Origin: Anaerolineales bacterium UBA2181
Lineage (GTDB): Bacteria > Chloroflexota > Anaerolineae > Promineifilales > UBA4811
Assembly (NCBI GenBank): GCA_002328075.1
Contig: DCVT01000058.1
Location: 1-64,000 of the forward strand
Reading direction: 5' to 3'
Length of the DNA: 64,000 nucleotides
Shown here one piece after another: positions 26,323 to 33,390 of the stretch. The notes under the pieces are model-generated. The model saw only the letters and a list, made by a program, of their open reading frames with translations. It was not told the origin of the DNA and ran no database searches. The position numbers and the translations under genes are program-made. Every line of letters begins with the position of its first letter. The stretch's first letter is position 1.

Positions 26323-26931
26323 GGGTCACCCCGCTTGACGACTCAAAGGTGATGCCCGTGGGTCAGGACGAGCACCCGGAGGGTCGACCCTTCGGTACTG
26401 TCGCAGACCAGATTGACTTGACCCACTGTTTCCGTAGTCAAGGATTGCTGAACTCATGTAGAGACAAATGCAGGTTACCGCCAGGACCGATTGTACCAAC
26501 CAGCCGATCGATTTACCACACCTGCCCGCGCCAAGCGGTCTCGGAGCGTCAGTTTCTGTTGCTCAAACTGGCTTCTACCGTATCCCTCCGGTCTGCCCGT
26601 CAAGCACCGCCGGCAGCCGATCCATTCGATTGCGTTGCGCGCCTGATCAACCCGGTTTACTCCCACCCAATCCCTTCCCCGCTGCCGACTGCGCCGACCT
26701 CACCATCGGGCTCCCGCTCTGACACGCGTATCTGCTACCTGTGGTACGGTCTGGGTACAGCTATTGCCTCCTCAAGCAACCTGTTTTTCTTGTACCGGAA
26801 GGCACCCTGGAGGCATGTCGAACCTCCTCTTGCAGCCGACACCGCCGAATTCTGCGGGCGCCAGGTGGATACACTTGACGAGAACGTCACCATACGTCAG
26901 TTGGTCCTGAACACGGCCCGGAAACTGATGT
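26323..26931. other. Gene-poor region beside the IS4 relic
   Basis: No gene is recognised. The long rightward open frame here lacks a ribosome binding site and continues into the antisense of the transposase relic, so it is regarded as non-coding. Confidence 0.4.
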
Positions 26932-27879
26932 TCAGACATGAGTTCGGACGGGCTGGTTCTCACCCAGCACGAGGACCGCGAACGACTGTTGGACCTTGCA
27001 GATTAGCGGCCGCAGGGTCGTGGCTGCCAGCCTGATCTGCTGCTTCAGCAAAACAAATAGCTCGGAGTAACGTTGCCGTAGCCTGGCTGAGCGCTTGTCT
27101 TTCGTGGCGGCAAACAGCTGGTCTCGGATTGCTGCCCCCACCAGCAGCCCCACCGCGTAGGCAATAAGCAGCATCGCAATCATCTTCTCCATGAACAGCT
27201 GCGACTTGTTCATCACCTTGTCCAGGTGCAGCAGGCTCTTGAGATCCTTGAGGCCTTCCCCAATTTTCACCCGCGCCTGGTAGACCTTGAGCCCGGCTTC
27301 GGGTTCGAGACTGGTCATGATCCAGAGTGGTCCCCCAAACCCTGGACGCCAGTCACCGATCACATTGATGGGCACTTGGCCTTGGTAGTAGAGCTGGCGA
27401 TAGGACACCGTTTGATTCCTGGCGATAGGCAGCTCGATCCGGCGTCCGGTGTCGTCGACCAAGACAGGAGGATGGCTACCCAGGCGAAGGCGAATCAGGA
27501 AATTGACCCCTTCCGCTGCCAGGTTCTCCAAGAGTAGGCCATGGCTGAACTCGCGGTCCAGCACCAGCGGTCTGTCGCCCACCGGTTGCTTGACGTTGTC
27601 AAAGGCTTACAAATGTTCCAGGTTGCGCGAGTTGGCTTCCTCGGCGATCGTCCGCGACGAGTAGGACACGGAACTACACGGGATAACCCGTCCACGAAAG
27701 GGGGCAGCCAAGAGCAACAGCCAGAATCCACGCGTTTGGCTATTGCTGAGGGTACCGACAAACGACGTATTCTTGGCCTGAGGGCGGGGTATCTCGGTTG
27801 GATCGCCGATCACAAAGGGAGCATCGCCCTTCACAAACTGCAGCAGTGCCAAGGTATTAGCTATTCTGGGTGCAGTCAT
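26932..27879 (-). pseudogene. IS4-like transposase, 5'-truncated and split by a nonsense codon
   Basis: One leftward frame reads through the whole relic. The first part (27879-27610) has ANTLALLQFVKGDAPFVIGD, PTEIPRPQAKNTSFVGTL and RGFWLLLLAAPFRGRVIP. A TAA at 27609-27607 interrupts after SRNLEHL, and the same frame continues AFDNVKQPVGDRPLVLDREF with VLDREF carrying the second catalytic Asp. The third catalytic region is VYQARVKIGEGLKDLKSLL, a YREK-like motif of IS4 enzymes here degraded to VKIGEG. The N-terminal third, with the first catalytic residue, is missing at 27880. It cannot transpose. Confidence 0.8.
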
Positions 27880-27895
27880 CGTCCGTTACTCAAGG

Positions 27896-29158
27896 TCATA
27901 TGGATACCGGTGGCACGCATTGAGCACTGGCGGGCGGTGGTGGGTGGAATGGCTCGGAAGGCCCAGCGGGTAGGGCCGCGGCCGGCTCACCGGCTTGCAG
28001 GATGGGTTCAGCTTTCTCGATCAGGCGAGCGAGCCGCTCCATGCTGCTGGTGACCAACGGTAGAGAAGGTCCTTCCAATGCCCCAATGATCTCCCACAAG
28101 CGTGCTTGCCGCTCTTTGAGGTCCGAAACCTGGGCTGCAGCTCCTGAAACAGCGCGGTGCCTGATTAGGCGACTCCACAGGATTTGGCATACAGCCGAAC
28201 AAGGTGGCGCGATGATGATGCCGACCAGGCCAAAGGCGTCCGCCAAGGCAATGATCAGAACGACGGTCAGAATGGGGTTGTCCCATCTGCGCTTGAAAAG
28301 CCGCGGTTTGACCCATACTCCCAAGGTAATCATGACGCCGAGTGCGTAGAGCGCGGAAAACAGGCCAAGCTGCACACTGGTCAGCAGCCCGACCAGAATC
28401 ACTGAGATCACCGCCACGACCGCCCCGACCACGGGTATCAGGAATGCCAGAGCGCCCGCCAGCGCCAACAGCGCTGGGTAAGGGGACCCGAGCAGCCAGT
28501 AGCCAAGGCCCAGTATCAGCCCGGCCAGGAGACTTGTGATTAACTCGCCGCGTATGTGAGCGCCGATGTCAGGCTCGACTGTCCGCCAGGCACCACGCGC
28601 TCGTTTGCGCTGGCCAGATGGAAGCAACGAGAGCCAGAGTCGTTCAAAATGGATTTGATTGATGCTCCAGTAGATGCTCAAGAACAGAATGACGAGCACG
28701 CCGCTCACGACGCTGCCAAGGCTCTGCATGAGGCCGAGTACATCCGGCAGCACGAGCTGGCCTTGGTCGCCCGTGACCGCTTCGAAGAACTTGCTAGGGG
28801 CTGGCAGCCGCGCAACCAGCGCTCGTTGGAACGCGCTGCCCTCCAACCATAGCGGTAGCCGCCACTCGTCCCGCGCCGAAAGAGTATGGGCCAACTGCTG
28901 AATCTCGCCAATCGCGGTCTTGACAGTCAGGACAAGCAACAAACCCAAACTGCCCAGGACCACCAGGTATAGCAGAATCCAGGCCAAGCGCACCACAAGG
29001 CCTCGCCCGACCAAGCGGTTTACCAGCGGGCGCAGCGCTGCCGCAACCGTTAGCGAGATGAGCACGTAAACGACGACAATTCGGAATTGCCATAGCACCA
29101 CCAGCGCCAACACCGTGGTCATGACCGCCGCGCCAAACCTTACCAGTTGCTTCGTCAT
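27896..29158 (-). CDS. AI-2E-family (PerM-like) membrane transporter
   Basis: The 420-residue protein has eight or so hydrophobic helices in the family pattern: a pair near the N-terminus, a long soluble stretch (about residues 80-150), then LVILFLSIYWSINQIHFERL and a C-terminal helix bundle with GLGYWLLGSPYPALLALAGA and FLIPVVGAVVAVISV. AI-2E/PerM permeases include the TqsA autoinducer-2 exporter and Na+/H+ antiporters, but most members have no known substrate. A proline-rich tail of about 35 residues is extra. The start overlaps the stop of the next PerM-like gene as ATGA, so the two are translationally coupled and may form a hetero-oligomer. Confidence 0.85.
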   Translation of the reverse strand: MTKQLVRFGAAVMTTVLALVVLWQFRIVVVYVLISLTVAAALRPLVNRLVGRGLVVRLAWILLYLVVLGSLGLLLVLTVKTAIGEIQQLAHTLSARDEWRLPLWLEGSAFQRALVARLPAPSKFFEAVTGDQGQLVLPDVLGLMQSLGSVVSGVLVILFLSIYWSINQIHFERLWLSLLPSGQRKRARGAWRTVEPDIGAHIRGELITSLLAGLILGLGYWLLGSPYPALLALAGALAFLIPVVGAVVAVISVILVGLLTSVQLGLFSALYALGVMITLGVWVKPRLFKRRWDNPILTVVLIIALADAFGLVGIIIAPPCSAVCQILWSRLIRHRAVSGAAAQVSDLKERQARLWEIIGALEGPSLPLVTSSMERLARLIEKAEPILQAGEPAAALPAGPSEPFHPPPPASAQCVPPVSI

Positions 29159-30429
29159 GGTGCACCCAGAGTATGAACCTGTGCCAACAGCGCGTCAAGA
29201 TCGGTCGTTATCGTCTCTATCTCATCTAGCACCTGATCGAGCTGCTTGACCGTTCGGGTCGTGCCGCCTTTTTTGAGTCGCGCCTGCTTGCGCAAGTCTT
29301 GCGCAAGGTCTTGCGATTCATAGCGCAGCCGGCTGGCATAATCGCGGCCGGCCGATCCTTCTGCCTCCATCACCGCTGGGTGAAAGACGAAGCGATTGAG
29401 TAGGAGCTGAATGATGGCCGCCATAGGAATTGCCATGAGCGCACCGGCAATGCCGAACAGAGAGCTAAAGGCGAAAATCGCCAGCAGGGAGACAAACGGA
29501 TTGATCCCCACCGCCTTGCGCATGACGCGCGGCACCAGCACACTGTTTTCGATCTGCTGAATAACAAAGGTGGCGACGACCACCCAGATCAACTTGGCAG
29601 GCGCTATGGACAGGGCAATCACCGCCGCGGGAATCGCGCCAAGCAGCGGCCCAATCATCGGTACAGCCTCCAGCGCGCCTGCCATCAGCGCCAGCACCAG
29701 GGCATTGGGCAAGCCGATGATCAGATAGGCAACCAGCGCCATGAAACCGATGACCAGGCAGAGCACGCTTTGCCCGACAACGTAGAAACCGACCTTGGTT
29801 TCCATGGCCGAGATCAGTTCACCAATGCTCTCGCGCTGGCTCTTTGGAACCAGCGGCAACAATGACTGGATGGTTCGCGGCCCATCGAGCGTCCAGTGAA
29901 AGGCCAATAGCAGAACAGCCACAGCTATCAGGATGACCTTGGCCGCTGGTGCTGCGTAACCCATCGCCTGCACTGCAGAAGCCATTATCTGCTGTCCCGT
30001 TTTCTGTATCGGATCCAGGCCTGGCAGTGTAGTCGGGAGGAACTCACTCAAGCGCGCGATCCACTGATTGGAATTATCGACCGTCCACTCACGTAGGCTT
30101 TGGTAGTAACCCGGCACTGCGGCAGCGATGGTTGTGCCTTGCTCGACAATCAATGGGAATAACAGTAGGACAAAGCCGATGAGCAGAGCGAGCAGCAGGA
30201 GGTAGACAAGTTTTACCCCCGCCACCCGGGAGAGTCCTCGCCGATGGAACCAGGCTACGGCTGGTCTGATCACGGTGCCCATCACGATGGCGATGAACAG
30301 GATGAAGACGGCCTGGTAAAACCGATAGAGAAGCCAGAATCCAAGGGCGACGAAAACGAGGACGAGCGTCGCCCACATGACCCGCCGAAATGTCCATTGA
30401 TACGGTTCTCCAAGTGGATGGAGAGTCAT
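29155..30429 (-). CDS. AI-2E-family (PerM-like) membrane transporter
   Basis: This second PerM-like permease has about 424 residues. N-terminal helices (LVLVFVALGFWLLYRFYQAV, FILFIAIVMGTVIRPAV) are followed by a soluble part and then FMALVAYLIIGLPNALVLAL, EAVPMIGPLLGAIPAAVIA and a further helix pair. The tail after residue 360 is charged and coiled (DLAQDLRKQARLKKGGTTR, LDQVLDEIETITTDLDALL), which may be a cytoplasmic oligomerisation helix. The start is uncertain: ATG codons at 30498, 30444 and 30429 are in frame and none has a strong ribosome binding site; the last gives the most usual N-terminus. It follows the rhomboid gene directly. Confidence 0.82.
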   Translation of the reverse strand: MTLHPLGEPYQWTFRRVMWATLVLVFVALGFWLLYRFYQAVFILFIAIVMGTVIRPAVAWFHRRGLSRVAGVKLVYLLLLALLIGFVLLLFPLIVEQGTTIAAAVPGYYQSLREWTVDNSNQWIARLSEFLPTTLPGLDPIQKTGQQIMASAVQAMGYAAPAAKVILIAVAVLLLAFHWTLDGPRTIQSLLPLVPKSQRESIGELISAMETKVGFYVVGQSVLCLVIGFMALVAYLIIGLPNALVLALMAGALEAVPMIGPLLGAIPAAVIALSIAPAKLIWVVVATFVIQQIENSVLVPRVMRKAVGINPFVSLLAIFAFSSLFGIAGALMAIPMAAIIQLLLNRFVFHPAVMEAEGSAGRDYASRLRYESQDLAQDLRKQARLKKGGTTRTVKQLDQVLDEIETITTDLDALLAQVHTLGAP

Positions 30430-30498
30430 GCTTTCACGATCCATTCGGTGCTTTTGAAAACGAGCCAAACCCGCTGTCGTGACCGGCCAGATCCACAT

Positions 30499-31152
30499 TC
30501 ACGCAGTGGATGCCGGCCGCGCCCGATTCCCGCGAAACAGAAAGGTCAACGCAAAACCCGCCACAAATCCGCCGATGTGCGCCATGTAAGCAACGCCACC
30601 CGTCTGCGCTGTGCTGGCAACAGAACCGATCCCGCTAAACAACTGCAGAACGATCCAGATCCCAATGACAATCAACGCGGGTACCTGAATCACTCGTTGG
30701 CCCTGCAATACTCTGACGTTTCCTTTTGGGAACAGCAGAATGTAAGCGCCGAGCACTCCCGCAATCGCCCCCGACGCTCCCAAATTCGGCACGTTCGATC
30801 CGCTGCTGAACGCCAACTGTGCGAAAGTCGCCGCCAGCCCACAGAGTAGGTAGAAAGCTGTGAATTTGAAATGCCCGAACCGGTCCTCTACATTGTCACC
30901 AAAGATCCACAAGTAGAGCATGTTGCTTCCCAGATGGAGCCACCCGGCATGCATGAACATGGCCGTGAAGAGGGTCAGGGAATCACCAATGGGATCGGCA
31001 AGGAAGCGGCTAGGAACAAAAGCCCATTTCTCAACAAAAGCGTCGCCGCCACTCAGCTCAACCAAGAAGAACGCGACATTCAGAGCGAGCAAGGCATACG
31101 TGACCAGCGGGACAGTTCTGCGAGAGCTATTATCATCACCTACAGGTAACAT
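30499..31152 (-). CDS. Rhomboid-family intramembrane serine protease
   Basis: The 217-residue protein has six transmembrane helices. MFMHAGWLHLGSNMLYLWIF is the typical rhomboid helix-2 motif with the oxyanion histidine and asparagine. GASGAIAGVLGAY carries the nucleophile serine in GxSG, and AHIGGFVAGFAL carries the catalytic histidine. All catalytic residues are present, so it should be active and cleave membrane proteins within the bilayer. GGAGACC lies just before the ATG at 31152. It is first in an apparent three-gene unit with the two PerM-like permeases. Its substrate is unknown. Confidence 0.9.
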   Translation of the reverse strand: MLPVGDDNSSRRTVPLVTYALLALNVAFFLVELSGGDAFVEKWAFVPSRFLADPIGDSLTLFTAMFMHAGWLHLGSNMLYLWIFGDNVEDRFGHFKFTAFYLLCGLAATFAQLAFSSGSNVPNLGASGAIAGVLGAYILLFPKGNVRVLQGQRVIQVPALIVIGIWIVLQLFSGIGSVASTAQTGGVAYMAHIGGFVAGFALTFLFRGNRARPASTA

Positions 31153-31181
31153 GAGTTTGGTCTCCTAAACCACACACCTCA

Positions 31182-31211
31182 AGCGCCCCTTCTCCAGCAA
31201 GAGGGGGCGCT
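31182..31211 (-). terminator. Strong hairpin between the GlsB-like and rhomboid genes
   Basis: The arms AGCGCCCCTTCT and AGAGGGGGCGCT pair in 11 of 12 positions with a six-base loop. It lies after the GlsB-like gene and about 30 bases before the rhomboid start, both leftward. No T run follows, so it may be a terminator of atypical form or a leader structure of the rhomboid operon. Confidence 0.45.
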
Positions 31212-31402
31212 GTCGTGGGTATCGAGTGCTAGCCTGGCTATCAGCCCACCGCCAGGGCACGGCATTCATGGACCTCAGATCGCATCAAATGCATCTCTGA
31301 CTTCCCTCGGCCACCGGATTCCTAGCCGTGTTGAGAGCTTCCCTCTCCTTGGGACAAGCTGAGTGGTCTTGCACAAGCAAGCCCGTGCAGGAATCCCTGA
31401 CC

Positions 31403-31678
31403 TTATTCGTCCCTTCTGAGACGCTCTCTACCGCCTATCATGCGCAATACGAGGATCAAGAGCATCGCTCCAGCGAAGGCAACCAGGATCGATACCAGGT
31501 TGATCCCCGACATCGTGTCGCCGACGTGGAAAAAGTAAAAAGCAATCCACCCTCCCAACAGACCACCAAGCACGCCCACGATGATGTCACCAATCACGCC
31601 GTAGCCACCACGCCTCATGACCTGTCCCGCCAAAAAGCCGGCGATCAAACCAACGATAACCCAGGATAGTATCCCCAT
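31403..31678 (-). CDS. GlsB/YeaQ/YmgE-family small membrane protein
   Basis: The ATG at 31678 follows AAAGGAAAC and gives 91 residues; the open frame starts at 31762. Three hydrophobic helices read WVIVGLIAGFLAGQVMRRGG, IIVGVLGGLLGGWIAFYFF and LVSILVAFAGAMLLILVLRM. The glycine spacing (GLIAGFLAGQ, GVIGDIIVGVLGGLLGG) is the family hallmark. GlsB/YeaQ proteins, once called transglycosylase-associated, are induced by general and acid stress, but their function is unknown. It begins a run of five small leftward genes of similar flavour up to 33.2 kb, each with its own ribosome binding site. Confidence 0.88.
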   Translation of the reverse strand: MGILSWVIVGLIAGFLAGQVMRRGGYGVIGDIIVGVLGGLLGGWIAFYFFHVGDTMSGINLVSILVAFAGAMLLILVLRMIGGRERLRRDE

Positions 31679-31807
31679 TCCAGTTTCCTTTCTCTTTTCA
31701 GGTTTCTCGATGAACGTCCTGCGAAGTTTCGTGACCTTCCTTCGCAGGGCCGTTCCAACCAACAGTCTTGGCCCTTCTAAATGGCTGCCGTTACGGACCG
31801 TCTTGAA

Positions 31808-32153
31808 CTAGCCGGCGAGATGGCGGCCAGGTCGGAGCAGCAGGCTGAGAAGCAGAACAAAAACCAGGGACATCGTGATCGTCGCCCAGGGGTATCCAGC
31901 AACCTTCTTGCCCAAACCACCTGGAACTCGGTCTGCAACATCCTGGACCATCGCATTGTAACGCTTCAATCCTGGTCCAACCTTCTTGTCAAAGCTCCTC
32001 CTTGCGGGCAGCTACCGTTTCCTTGGCGTCGCCGGCCAGCTGTTCGTACACCCTGCTCAGCGCGGTGACGCCATCATCATGCAGCGTCACCAGGCTCTCC
32101 TTTGCCTTGTCGACGTCCCGATCTACTTTTCTCTCAAATGCCTTGTTGGTCAT
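31808..32153 (-). CDS. DUF883/ElaB-like membrane-anchored protein requiring a +1 frameshift
   Basis: The ATG at 32153 follows AAAGGA. The zero frame gives 54 residues (MTNKAFERKVDRDVDKAKES, ending in AARKEEL) and stops at TGA, 31991-31989. The +1 frame resumes exactly there with DKKVGPGLKRYNAMVQDVAD, then PGGLGKKVAGYPWATITMSL and a membrane helix FVLLLSLLL, ending at the TAG at 31810-31808. The joined 114-residue protein matches ElaB/YqjD-type proteins: an amphipathic helical part, then a C-terminal anchor. In that family the anchor binds ribosomes to the membrane in stationary phase. The join sequence GGAGG-AG-CTT-TGA-C copies the prfB recoding site. A one-base mutation is the alternative explanation. 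Confidence 0.7.
31988..32003 (-). promoter_or_regulatory. Possible +1 programmed frameshift site (SD-like, CTT TGA C)
   Basis: Leftward the sequence is AAGGAGGAGCTTTGAC. AAGGAGG is a near-perfect anti-Shine-Dalgarno match, placed two bases before the slip codon CTT, which is followed by TGA and C. In prfB the stimulator lies three bases before the same CTT-TGA-C heptamer. Slippage from CUU to UUU by one base would restore the downstream frame. Confidence 0.5.
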
Positions 32154-32347
32154 TCATCCAATTCCTTTCTGCTCATATTGCACCTCCCGAAATTGCGCGG
32201 CAGCGGCGTTCGAGGTGGGAATTGATTTCATTGACCCCCGACATCGGGTCGCCCACGTGGTGTCCTTGGGGTTTCCTCTGCCACGCCCATGCTGCCAGGT
32301 CGTCACACGGACTTGCCTATCCGCTCCAGTCGTACAGGCGCACGAGT

Positions 32348-32506
32348 CTACACCACCCCTAGGAGGTGCAATATCACGAGAATGACGGCGATCACGATCA
32401 GAACGTGAATCCAGTTGCCGGTGCGCGGAAAACTCGGACTTATGTTCCGACCGAAAAAGCCAAGTAGCCACAAAACGACGAGGACCACTGCAATAGTCAA
32501 CAACAT
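32348..32506 (-). CDS. Lmo0937-family membrane miniprotein
   Basis: This gene of 52 codons begins at the ATG at 32506, with AAAAGGAG nine bases upstream. The product is almost entirely two hydrophobic helices: TIAVVLVVLWLLGFFG and, after a polar turn (RNISPSFPRTGN), IHVLIVIAVILVILHLLGVV. The pattern VVLWLLG plus a second helix beginning with IHVL is typical of Lmo0937-like proteins, which are found in many bacteria, often in stress regulons. No activity is known. It lies between the DUF883-like and DUF6176-like genes on the same strand. Confidence 0.85.
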   Translation of the reverse strand: MLLTIAVVLVVLWLLGFFGRNISPSFPRTGNWIHVLIVIAVILVILHLLGVV

Positions 32507-32609
32507 GAGATTTCTCCTTTTCTAGTCTGCATTTCTATCGTATGACGTTGCTCGATTAAAGGCATGCGCAAGATCTATGGCCATTAGGTGACCGTGTCCT
32601 CAAGTGGGC

Positions 32610-32999
32610 CTAGCTCTTTTTGGAATTGCTGCTGTTCAATGTCCACTCAAAATGCACCTCCTGGTTCTGTGGCAGCGGCGTCGGCTGCGAGAATCGCTCA
32701 TACCCGGCGAGGTTGATGCCGTGCAACTCCACTAACCGCTCTCGATACCAGATGTCAAATGAGCGATCAGAGGCGATGATCTGGCCCAGCGCCTGGGCTA
32801 TATCGGGAGCCTCCAGGGTGGTCACGGAAGTGGCTCCAAACGCGGTCTCCACCAACACCAACCGCTCGCGCGTGATGCCCAACCGCTGGCGCGAGTCTTC
32901 GTACGGTTGTCGCCGAGAGCCGGACAACTCCTGACAAAACCGACGCCAAGCTTCCACCTTGCCAGCACGAATGGGGAATGTTAGGATCATGCCAGACAT
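32610..32999 (-). CDS. Conserved small protein, resembles DUF6176
   Basis: The 129-residue protein has the appearance of a dimeric alpha-beta barrel. It opens MILTFPIRAGKVEAWRRFCQ, continues YEDSRQRLGITRERLVLVET, then VTTLEAPDIAQALGQIIASD and FDIWYRERLVELHGINL. This matches my memory of DUF6176 proteins, small soluble proteins common in Chloroflexota and Actinobacteria. The last 20 residues (ending NSSNSKKS) are polar. AGAGG lies upstream of the ATG at 32999. No function is known; the fold would suit heme or small-molecule binding or a monooxygenase-like role. Confidence 0.6.
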   Translation of the reverse strand: MSGMILTFPIRAGKVEAWRRFCQELSGSRRQPYEDSRQRLGITRERLVLVETAFGATSVTTLEAPDIAQALGQIIASDRSFDIWYRERLVELHGINLAGYERFSQPTPLPQNQEVHFEWTLNSSNSKKS

Positions 33000-33026
33000 C
33001 GGGGGCCTCTTTGACGACCAGCCAGT

Positions 33027-33167
33027 TTAGCTCTTGTCAGATCTGCCATCCTCAGCAGGTGTCAGCTTGGCTGCCCGCCGCCCGTTTTGCGCCGTGGCAA
33101 CCTGTTTGGCAAACCAACCAATAACAGCCCCAGTAGTGAGCCATGCGATGAAACTGATCAGATCCAT
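33027..33167 (-). CDS. 46-residue single-helix membrane protein
   Basis: The ATG at 33167 is preceded by AAGGAGAAAG at ideal distance, which is the main evidence that this is a gene. The product has one hydrophobic helix at its N-terminus (LISFIAWLTTGAVIGWFAKQ) and then a polar tail ending in GRSDKS. The helix resembles the first helix of GlsB/YeaQ proteins, so it may be a minimal relative. It is the most upstream gene of the small stress-protein run and is divergent from the BTAD regulator, with which it shares about 220 bases of control region. Confidence 0.6.
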   Translation of the reverse strand: MDLISFIAWLTTGAVIGWFAKQVATAQNGRRAAKLTPAEDGRSDKS

Positions 33168-33324
33168 TTGCTTTCTCCTTTGTACGCTCATCAAAACACC
33201 AACTCAGGAGCCCCTGTGAGGTCGCCCGTCTGAACCGTGCAGGTCGCAACGTCTGTCCTGACTGTCCTCTACCGGCGTGGGGCTTTGGGCTTGACCTGTG
33301 ATAACTTGGTCCTGCGTTTTTTTC

Positions 33325-33353
33325 TTCTCACTTGCCATCAGTTTCAGTATAAT
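33325..33353 (+). promoter_or_regulatory. Promoter of the BTAD-AAA regulator gene
   Basis: TATAAT at 33348-33353 is a perfect -10 box; TTCTCA at 33325-33330, exactly 17 bases before, matches four of six -35 positions. Transcription would start near 33360, about 30 bases before the ATG at 33391. Confidence 0.6.
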
Positions 33354-33390
33354 GGTGCAGAGTCTCAGAAACGTCACAAGAAGCCGTACG

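Noticed and set aside
26349..27035. A 228-codon rightward open frame
   Set aside because: Its end is antisense to the IS4-like transposase, and it shows no start signal or domain.
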